Below, piece after piece: positions 1 through 5,756 of a stretch of DNA of 64,000 bases. Every line of letters begins with the position of its first letter. Within the stretch, counting starts at the first letter, position 1. The position numbers and the translations under genes are program-made. The DNA is from an uncultured Clostridia bacterium (lineage in GTDB: Bacteria; Bacillota; Clostridia; Oscillospirales; Acutalibacteraceae): assembly GCA_945876745.1 (NCBI GenBank), contig CAMCPL010000005.1, forward strand, positions 62,001 to 126,000, read 5' to 3'. A model generated the notes under the pieces. That model made no database searches and was not told the DNA's origin. It saw nothing but the letters and a program-made list of their open reading frames with translations.

Positions 1-761
1 TGTAATTCCTTATTACTCTTAATGAGATTAACCATATCTTTGAAAGACGGTTTTTCTTCTTTTTCTTTTCCTATTTTAATGTTTTCAAAGTTTTCAGGCT
101 TGTCAAATTTTGAAACACCTATACAAGACAGCAGATAAAATACAAACGAAACTGCAATAACTACAATGTTGAGAGTTTCAAAATATTGAGTAGACTGAAT
201 GTTGTTGAATTTTGGAAGAATAACAGACATTGAAACAACAGACATAATCATTGGAGCTAAATAGGAATATGCCGTATTCCAAACCGAAATGGTAGGTCTC
301 TGTTTAGGATCGTTAGTTAAAACATTTGCATTGATTTGTCCTGAGATACTGCAAAATGTATAACCAATAATATAAATCACATAGCAAAGGACAAAAAATG
401 CTATTCCTAATGCACCTTCAAGATGAAGTTTTGGTCCGATATTGCACATAAGTGTAGTAGCAACTGACATAGTTGCCCATCCGATCATTGTGAAAAACCT
501 TATTTTGCCGTGTTTACTCTTAAATCTTTCCATTACCAGTGCAATTATCGGGTCTGTGATACCATCGAATAATCTCGAAAATGTAATGATTACTCCTGTA
601 ACGGCAACAAGTATACCGAAATTTGCATTACCAATGTATGTAGCCGATGTCATTAGTACATAAAACACCATTTGACCTATACCGGTCATTGTTGTTAATG
701 CGATTTGCCAAGTTTTCGCCCTGCTGTAAACAGGTGACGGCTTTGCGTTTTTTTCTTTCAT
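1..761 (-). CDS. GPH-family sugar:cation symporter (MFS), 3' end outside window
   Basis: The first 253 codons of a membrane transporter that continues beyond the left edge. The start ATG follows GGAGTAAAAATT on the minus strand. The N-terminus is short and hydrophilic, then alternating hydrophobic helices appear, and the loop after helix 2 contains DGITDPIIALVMERFKSKHG, the acidic/basic loop typical of glycoside-pentoside-hexuronide (MelB-like) symporters. A long central loop (KEKEKPSFKDMVNLIKSNKE) is also typical of the family. It is divergent from an AraC-type regulator 142 bp away, which probably controls it. Substrate cannot be read from the sequence; a mono- or oligosaccharide or glycoside is expected. 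Confidence 0.85.
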   Translation of the reverse strand, partial: MKEKNAKPSPVYSRAKTWQIALTTMTGIGQMVFYVLMTSATYIGNANFGILVAVTGVIITFSRLFDGITDPIIALVMERFKSKHGKIRFFTMIGWATMSVATTLMCNIGPKLHLEGALGIAFFVLCYVIYIIGYTFCSISGQINANVLTNDPKQRPTISVWNTAYSYLAPMIMSVVSMSVILPKFNNIQSTQYFETLNIVVIAVSFVFYLLSCIGVSKFDKPENFENIKIGKEKEEKPSFKDMVNLIKSNKEL

Positions 762-903
762 AATTTTTACTCCTTTTCAATTTTTTAATGAAAACTTGCT
801 TTTTGGTTGTCTTTAGTGTATCATTAAAAAAAAGAAATGAATAGAAAAATATTATTAAGTATAGCAAAATATTATCATATTTATGTACTTTCGAGGTGTT
901 ATT

Positions 904-2112
904 ATGGACTCAAGCTTGTTTGAAAGGTTGCTACACGTACTTCTGAAAACTCCTGTATTTAAACTCGATAATAAAGATGAACAGTTAGAACAATTTGAAA
1001 ATGAGTATTGTTTTGATGAAAACTTGCAGCCTATGTTTACTAAAACAATTCTTCTTAATATTATTTCTGATGTAGAAAAAAATGTCATCTACGAAATCGC
1101 AGATGACATTAATGTCTATATATCTATATTTAACTTCGAGAATGAAATATATTTAGTGGGACCTTATGTAAGGGAAGAATATTCACAACAAGATATTGAT
1201 AATTTGTTGATAGAGTATCATCTTCCTTCTGCATATTCATTGTCACTAAAATTGTATCGCAACTCACTGTCTTTGATTTACCACAATCAGTTATATAATA
1301 TAATTAATTCATGTATTTACGCTTTTAACCCTTCAACTGCTGAATTTTTATATGAAAGACTTGAAAGCGACTTTTTCATTAACGACAACAATATTAAAAA
1401 TATCAACTATGACGACAAAAATTACAGCAGTATTTACAGAAGATATGACAGTGAAAGAGCATTTGAACATTTGATTAGAATGGGAGATGTTGAAAATGTT
1501 ATTGCTATGCAGCAAATAATGCTTGATAATGCACAAAATTCAGGCTTTTTGAAATCAAATACATCATATATAAATCCGGCTGTTAGTTTTGCCATACTTC
1601 GTACTCTTGCAAGAAAAGCAGCAGAGAGCAGCGGACTTTCTGTTGTAACTATTGATGAAATTACTCAGCGTTATGCACAGTTGGCAGATTCAGCTGTAAC
1701 GATAGCCAGGCAAGAAGAGCACTCAAAGAAAATGATACTTGAATTAACAAAGGCTGTTCGTGAACATCAGTTAAAATATTCAAATTATTCTTTGCCTGTT
1801 GTGAGAACGCTTGAATACATTATTTCTCATTTAAGTGACGAGTTAAAAATAATTAATCTTGCAAAACAGGTAGATATGTCTGTTTCAAGTTTTTGCAAGT
1901 TATTTAAAAATGAAACCGGTTTAACTGTAAATGAATATATCACAACTCAAAGATGCAAAAAAGCCGCAGAATTTCTGTCTCAAACAAATTTTCCGGTACA
2001 AGAAATAGGAAGCTATGTAGGCTATGATGATAATAACTATTTTGTAAAGGTTTTCAAAAAAGTTTATAACACTACTCCTACACAATACAGAAAGAATCAA
2101 AGAAAAAAATAA
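904..2112 (+). CDS. AraC-family transcriptional regulator, long N-terminal sensor
   Basis: A 402-aa DNA-binding regulator. The C-terminal about 100 residues carry the double helix-turn-helix of AraC proteins: LAKQVDMSVSSFCKLFKNE for the first helix pair, and VQEIGSYVGYDDNNYFVKVF before the closing PTQYR motif. The first 290 residues are an acidic, mixed alpha/beta sensor without the His-rich cupin signature, so the ligand is unknown. I chose the ATG at 904 over the one at 883 because GAGGTG lies 5 bases before 904 and nothing similar precedes 883. It is divergent from the GPH symporter and most likely activates it in response to the transported sugar (inference). Confidence 0.88.
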   Translation: MDSSLFERLLHVLLKTPVFKLDNKDEQLEQFENEYCFDENLQPMFTKTILLNIISDVEKNVIYEIADDINVYISIFNFENEIYLVGPYVREEYSQQDIDNLLIEYHLPSAYSLSLKLYRNSLSLIYHNQLYNIINSCIYAFNPSTAEFLYERLESDFFINDNNIKNINYDDKNYSSIYRRYDSERAFEHLIRMGDVENVIAMQQIMLDNAQNSGFLKSNTSYINPAVSFAILRTLARKAAESSGLSVVTIDEITQRYAQLADSAVTIARQEEHSKKMILELTKAVREHQLKYSNYSLPVVRTLEYIISHLSDELKIINLAKQVDMSVSSFCKLFKNETGLTVNEYITTQRCKKAAEFLSQTNFPVQEIGSYVGYDDNNYFVKVFKKVYNTTPTQYRKNQRKK

Positions 2113-2458
2113 TGATGCATATGTTTTGTTAATGTATCATTACACGACCACTTATTGACACTTATGATTGAAAAGCGGTAGCATTACAAGTTGCTAACTG
2201 TTAATTTATTCTTTTCTATTGTTTTTGTAAAGCTTTTTTACTGGTGGTCGCCTAATATTTTTACTCACTTATCCAATTTTCTTAAAGCTTCAACTTGAAA
2301 ATATCTTAGAGATACAAGCCTTCAAAAACGGCTTAAAATGAGAGCTTTTGAAATCAATTCTTACACTACTATGACGCCTATTTTGACGGCTGCACAGGAG
2401 AACGAGGGTGTAGAAACAGTGAGCCACGTGAAAATGTGGCAGAAAAATCGGACGAGAA

Positions 2459-2486
2459 AAGCCCTAAACATCGCTGTTTAGGGCTT
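2459..2486 (+). terminator. intrinsic terminator hairpin
   Basis: Perfect 12-bp stem AAGCCCTAAACA / TGTTTAGGGCTT with TCGC loop, followed by TGTTT. It has a short T-tract and sits just before the tRNA fragment. Confidence 0.6.
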
Positions 2487-2510
2487 GTTTAATGGCTATC
2501 GACACTGCTA

Positions 2511-2552
2511 CGAACCAGTAGGTCGGGGGTTCGAGTCCCTTCCAGCGTACCA
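2511..2552 (+). pseudogene. tRNA 3'-end fragment (att-like scar)
   Basis: Contains a T-arm (GGGGGTTCGAGTCCC), a 3' acceptor strand and an encoded CCA, but no complementary 5' acceptor, D-arm or complete anticodon arm upstream. tRNA 3' ends are the classic crossover site of tyrosine-recombinase elements, so this is best read as an integration scar. A second, diverged fragment lies at 4926-4965. Confidence 0.7.
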
Positions 2553-2592
2553 ATAAACCGATATAGACTTTTGTCTGTATCGGTTTATTTTT
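2553..2592 (+). terminator. terminator after tRNA fragment
   Basis: Stem AATAAACCGATA / TATCGGTTTATT with a further inner pairing AGAC/GTCT, then TTTTTA. It directly follows the CCA end, as expected for an original tRNA terminator. Confidence 0.75.
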
Positions 2593-2628
2593 ATGTTGCT
2601 CAGAGTGCGATAACCCTCTGTTTGTGGG

Positions 2629-2733
2629 GAAAGGAGAAACATATGGAGTGATTGTTAATGATTGCTTTAGCAATTATTTTAATCACGGAATATGTTTGGA
2701 CGAGACTCCCATTTGACTCCCACCGATATATTT
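2629..2733. repeat. 103-bp dispersed repeat, copy 1
   Basis: Nearly identical to 16857-16959, starting GAAAGGAGAAACATATGGAG and containing the small palindrome ATTGCTTTAGCAAT. Both copies lie just upstream of a promoter for a small membrane-associated protein gene. It may derive from the border of a mobile element, since the copy sits 80 bp past a tRNA scar. Confidence 0.85.
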
Positions 2734-2781
2734 TTGCTTTTCAATCGTCATTTTACGCTTTTGTTTTATGTACTATTTATA

Positions 2782-2810
2782 TTGAAAATCATATTTTATT
2801 TATGTATAAT
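2782..2810 (+). promoter_or_regulatory. sigma-A promoter for the 2846 gene
   Basis: TTGAAA, 17-bp spacer, TATAAT; the start codon is 35 bp downstream of the -10. Confidence 0.7.
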
Positions 2811-2845
2811 AATACTGACAAATTCTAAGCTGAAGGAGATATATT

Positions 2846-3316
2846 ATGAGTGATTATAAAGATAAATTAACTAACAATGAAAGAAGGTATTTATATTCTG
2901 TTCCTTTATTATTTCTGTTAGGCTTTGGTTTATTTCTTTTTAGATTTATTATAGGAATGGATGTTGATTTTGAAATAAATGAAAAATTCGGAATTCTTAT
3001 CAATGTGTTGGGTGCATTAATATCAGGATATGGATTATCATCCGAATGCACGATAGTTCATTTTATGTTGAATAAGATACGAGAGAATGAAGGAGCCACA
3101 AAGGTTTTATATATTCTCCTTTTTATACCTGCATTATTTGTGGGAATTGTTTTTGCTGCAATTATGACAATACCATATTGTTTTAGTTGTTCAAAGAAGA
3201 TTAGTAGAATAAAGATGGATAATAATGGCACATATTTAAAATGGCAAAAAATATCACTTATTGTTTTAGGATTTCTTGATGCTATAATTCTAATTGCTTA
3301 TTTTGTTGTTATGTAG
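2846..3316 (+). CDS. four-helix membrane protein, unknown function
   Basis: A 156-aa protein I do not recognise. It starts after a strong GAAGGAGATATATT site. Hydrophobic segments lie at about residues 16-37, 47-70, 87-113 and 132-155, so a four-helix inner-membrane protein is expected; a basic loop (CSKKISRIKMD) joins helices 3 and 4. It has its own promoter and stands alone in the decayed island, upstream of the duplicated DUF6809-like segment. No catalytic motif is visible. It may be cargo of the former mobile element. Confidence 0.7.
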   Translation: MSDYKDKLTNNERRYLYSVPLLFLLGFGLFLFRFIIGMDVDFEINEKFGILINVLGALISGYGLSSECTIVHFMLNKIRENEGATKVLYILLFIPALFVGIVFAAIMTIPYCFSCSKKISRIKMDNNGTYLKWQKISLIVLGFLDAIILIAYFVVM

Positions 3317-3360
3317 ATGTATTTCAAACTAAATAATAACTTTGTCTTTATGAAAATTCA

Positions 3361-3386
3361 GGCTCAAGGATTTTGTTCCTTGAGCC
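3361..3386. terminator. terminator hairpin of duplicated segment
   Basis: Perfect 10-bp stem GGCTCAAGGA / TCCTTGAGCC with TTTTGT loop. It lies at the 3' side of the minus-strand DUF6809-like frame; an identical hairpin is at 5164-5189. Confidence 0.6.
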
Positions 3387-3486
3387 TTTCGTTATGCCGA
3401 GAAATGTATAAGCTTGTTCTTTCGTTTGTTTTCGGTTTCTGTGATTAGGTTTTGCATTGCATTTGCCACCGCCTGTTGCATATTGG

Positions 3487-3726
3487 TTATATGCATACTG
3501 CTAACTTAAATCCTATTTCAAATGCCTGAGCCTCTATTAGAGAGGCGAATTCAGTAAAGCAATCAGCATATTTTTCAAACACTTTCAAGTCATCATTTTT
3601 TAGGGAAGAAGATAATGTTTCGTGATGCCGGGCGATAAGTTCTATCAGCCTTTTCTCCTCATCAGTAATAACCTTATCTTCGTTTGGTCGAACGTTCCCA
3701 TATCATAGTTCTTGTAGTATATTCAT
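3487..3726 (-). pseudogene. DUF6809-like gene disrupted by a nonsense codon
   Basis: Reads as a 79-codon frame co-linear with the intact copy at 5291-5530, but codon 8 is TGA where the intact copy has TGG (Trp in QELWYGN). The rest of the frame is open and well conserved, including VFEKYADCFTE and QAFEIGF. A point mutation therefore killed this copy after the duplication; in-frame TGA recoding is very unlikely because TGA is used as a normal stop elsewhere in the window. Confidence 0.8.
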
Positions 3727-3787
3727 AAATAATCAACTCCCTTGCAGTACAACAAATACCACAAAGGAGTTAGAATATCCAGACCAA

Positions 3788-4119
3788 TTATTCACTTTTT
3801 AACATTTCTAATAACTCCGGTATATCATTTTTTAATGTATCAAAAATCACATTCAAATCAACACTACCATAATTATGAACTATTCTGTTTCGTAAGCCGG
3901 AAATAGCATTCCAAGGAATGTGTGATTTTGAAGCTTTAAATTCCTCTGATAAACCTTTTGTATTTTCAGATATTTGAATCATACGAAAAAGCATTGAATC
4001 AAGTAAAATATCGTTCTTATTCAATTCTTCAATATCAACACTCATCATATGTCGAGCAATAAACTCTAAATCCGTAACGATTTTATTACATAATAGCTGT
4101 CGTTTTTTACATTATCCAT
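3788..4119 (-). pseudogene. hepT: HepT-like toxin (DUF86), frameshifted
   Basis: HepT is the HEPN-type partner of MNT nucleotidyltransferases. The frame from 4048 contains the catalytic R-X4-H-X-Y motif as RNRIVHNY, within SGLRNRIVHNYGSVD. Upstream, the same frame stays open (NKIVTDLEFIARH) but offers no start codon. The natural start, ATG at 4119, overlaps the end of the antitoxin gene and encodes MDNVKNDSYYV in another frame, then runs into TAG. One missing base near 4086-4089 separates the two parts. This is either a genuine 1-bp deletion that silenced the toxin or a sequencing error. Confidence 0.8.
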
Positions 4120-4585
4120 ATATCTTTACCCCATCCCTCAAAATCTCTTTTACTAAATCTGTGTTATTGTTTAATTGATTAATATCTAATACATCTACTT
4201 TTTTGTGCAGAGCGACTCTCAATTCTTCTACTAATCCAAAGAATTTGATTCCTTTTATATCTACAGAAATCAACAAATCGACATCGCTTTTTTCAGTAGC
4301 TTTTCCTTTTGCATAAGAGCCGAACAGATAACAATATTCAGCTCCATATTTATTAAGAACAGGACTACATTTATCCTTGATATACTCAACATTTACAATG
4401 CCGTGTTCTTCATTAATTGGATTTATTTCACTTAATCTTTCCACAATATAATTATATTTAATAGTTCCAACCTTTGATTCATCATTTTCATAGGTAATAT
4501 AGGAACGCAATGAAATACCAACTAATTCAGCGACCTGCTTTTGAGTTAAGTTTTTTTCAATTCTTAAATCTCTTAAAATGTTCAT
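4112..4585 (-). CDS. mntA: XRE-MNT antitoxin (HTH plus minimal nucleotidyltransferase)
   Basis: A 157-aa protein. Residues 1-60 form an XRE helix-turn-helix (LTQKQVAELVGISLRSYITY). Residues about 80-155 form a minimal nucleotidyltransferase with GSYAKGKATEKSDVDLLI, the G-S-X-D-X-D signature. MntA proteins neutralise HepT by AMPylating its active-site tyrosine; the fused HTH suggests that it also represses the operon. I chose ATG 4585 because AGAGGTGCAATT precedes it; the longer frame to 4624 starts inside the operator. The end overlaps the hepT start by 8 nt. With hepT broken, this gene is an orphan antitoxin. Confidence 0.85.
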   Translation of the reverse strand: MNILRDLRIEKNLTQKQVAELVGISLRSYITYENDESKVGTIKYNYIVERLSEINPINEEHGIVNVEYIKDKCSPVLNKYGAEYCYLFGSYAKGKATEKSDVDLLISVDIKGIKFFGLVEELRVALHKKVDVLDINQLNNNTDLVKEILRDGVKIYG

Positions 4586-4610
4586 AATTGCACCTCTGTT
4601 TGTATTATAG

Positions 4611-4654
4611 TGCAATATTTGCACATTATCAATATTAAATGTGCAAATATTGCA
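4611..4654. promoter_or_regulatory. 17-bp perfect inverted repeat, probable XRE operator
   Basis: Arms TGCAATATTTGCACATT and AATGTGCAAATATTGCA flank a 10-bp A/T spacer. Each arm is itself a near-palindrome of TGCA...TGCA. Its place 26 bp upstream of the XRE-MNT start suggests autoregulation (inference). Confidence 0.65.
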
Positions 4655-4925
4655 TTTATCATAATTACTATATGAAAAACTTTAGAATAAATGCAAACAA
4701 TTTGAGTTTTATATTCTTTTTGTCAATTTATCTTAATAGGGCTGGTTAAAATTTTATGTTTGGGTGGAGTTGGTTGGAGCAGTTTCTGACCACAATTTTG
4801 ACCACAACAGAAAAATCGAGGATAGGCAAAGAGAGTGCTAAACTCGATTATGGCTTGAAAATAGGTAACAACAAAGGGCAAGAAACGGCGTAATTTAGGT
4901 ATTTAAGTTATTGTACCGTGGCTAT

Positions 4926-4965
4926 GAACCAGTAGGTCGAGGGTTCGAGCCCCCGCAGCGTGCCA
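4926..4965 (+). pseudogene. second tRNA 3'-end fragment (att-like scar)
   Basis: Aligns with the fragment at 2511-2552: shared GAACCAGTAGGTCG, a T-loop GGGTTCGAGCCC, an acceptor strand and CCA. The 5' half of the tRNA is absent. Two tRNA scars 2.4 kb apart suggest successive integrations or the two ends of a decayed element. Confidence 0.7.
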
Positions 4966-5001
4966 AAAGTCCCGTAAACACTGCGTTTTCGGGACTTTTT
5001 T
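4966..5001 (+). terminator. terminator after second tRNA fragment
   Basis: Stem AAAGTCCCG / CGGGACTTT followed by TTT; directly follows the CCA. Confidence 0.75.
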
Positions 5002-5163
5002 ATATCCTTTATTTTCGGTGCTACAATCCTTCCACCACCCAGTAGGTTATATATAATGTATATAATCTACGTTTTTTATTTGTTAAGATTTACAACACAA
5101 TTTCGCTTGAAATTGTGTAAATGACGCCTAAATGACTCCCACTGAAAAAGTTTGAAAAGAATT

Positions 5164-5587
5164 TGGCTCAAGGATTTTGTTCCTTGAGCCTTTTGCTATG
5201 CCGAGAAGTGTATGAGCTTGTTCTTTCGTTTGTTTTCAGTTTCCGTGATTAGGTTTTGCATTGCATTCGCCACCGTCTGTTGCATATTGGTTATATGCAT
5301 ACTGCCAACCTAAAGTCTATTTCAAATGCCTGAGCCTTGATTAGAGAGGCGTATTCGGTAAAGCAATCAGCATATTTTTCAAACACTTTCAAGTCATCAT
5401 TTTTGAGGGAAGAAGATAGTGTTTCGTGATGTCGAGCAATCAGCAAAACTAATTCTTTTCCCTCGTCTGTAATAATCTTATCTTCGTTAGGTCTGATATT
5501 TCCATACCATAGTTCTTGAAGTGTCGTCATAAATAATCAACTCCCTTGCAGTACAACTAATACCACAAAGGAGTTTAAATATCCAGA
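5164..5587. repeat. 423-bp duplicated segment, copy 2
   Basis: Direct repeat of 3361-3783, from GGCTCAAGG to ATCCAGA. It carries the intact DUF6809-like gene and the same terminator hairpin. Confidence 0.9.
5291..5530 (-). CDS. small DUF6809-like protein
   Basis: A 79-aa acidic, helical, cytoplasmic protein. The N-terminal LQELWYGNIRPNED matches the L-Y-G-x-I-x-P-x-E start that I associate with the DUF6809 family, which is common in mobile regions of Clostridia; its function is unknown. The predicted coiled helices run through ARHHETLSSSL and VFEKYADCFTEYASL. A GGGAGTTG site lies 11 bases before the ATG. It is the intact member of a duplicated pair. Confidence 0.65.
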   Translation of the reverse strand: MTTLQELWYGNIRPNEDKIITDEGKELVLLIARHHETLSSSLKNDDLKVFEKYADCFTEYASLIKAQAFEIDFRLAVCI

Positions 5588-5625
5588 TATTTTTACTAAT
5601 TCGAACAATAAAAATATCATACCAA

Positions 5626-5661
5626 AAAATTTTATCAAATTGTAGTTTTTGATAAAATTTT
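5626..5661. promoter_or_regulatory. 14-bp inverted repeat operator overlapping the yhgE-like promoter
   Basis: Perfect arms AAAATTTTATCAAA and TTTGATAAAATTTT with an 8-bp spacer. The right arm covers the -35 box (TTGATA, 5649-5654) of a promoter with TATAAC at 5672-5677 and a 17-bp spacer. A repressor, possibly TetR-type, probably binds here (inference). Confidence 0.6.
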
Positions 5662-5677
5662 AAGCACTCTATATAAC
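5649..5677 (+). promoter_or_regulatory. sigma-A promoter of the YhgE/Pip gene
   Basis: TTGATA, 17 bp, TATAAC, about 80 bp before the start codon; the -35 box lies in an inverted repeat. Confidence 0.6.
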
Positions 5678-5756
5678 TTGTTTAATGACTTTTAGCAGCA
5701 AACGCATTACTATTTGTAATGAAGCAAAATACAATAAGTTATAAGGAGACGATTGT

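Larger units (their letters stand above)
2113..2845. other. gene-free decayed island end
   Basis: No supportable protein gene. The stretch holds a terminator, a truncated tRNA 3' end, a second terminator, one copy of a 103-bp dispersed repeat and a promoter, each listed separately. A 47-codon ORF (2338-2481) has no ribosome binding site and ends inside the first terminator. Confidence 0.6.
3361..3783. repeat. 423-bp duplicated segment, copy 1
   Basis: Matches 5164-5587 over its whole length with scattered mismatches. It holds a terminator hairpin (GGCTCAAGGA / TCCTTGAGCC), a DUF6809-like reading frame on the minus strand and its upstream region. The two direct copies bracket the hepT-mntA pair and the second tRNA scar. 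Confidence 0.9.
4655..5163. other. gene-free remnant between antitoxin and duplicated segment
   Basis: No supportable gene. Contains the second tRNA fragment with its terminator. The repeated TTGTGGTCA words near 4790-4806 (minus strand) could be the decayed tail of an integrase gene, but no domain can be recognised. Confidence 0.5.

Noticed and set aside
2338-2481. 47-codon plus-strand ORF
   Set aside because: No ribosome binding site; it ends inside a terminator stem and has no recognisable similarity. Possible remnant only.
2511-2552. Functional tRNA gene
   Set aside because: No 5' acceptor strand, D-arm or complete anticodon stem can be built from the upstream sequence.
2464-2673. 69-aa minus-strand ORF
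   Set aside because: It is the antisense translation of the tRNA fragment and its terminator (RWKGLEPPTYWF is a common false product of tRNA 3' ends).
3487-3726. TGA read as tryptophan or selenocysteine
   Set aside because: TGA ends several genes in the window, no SECIS-like element is visible, and the paralogous copy has TGG. A plain nonsense mutation is simpler.
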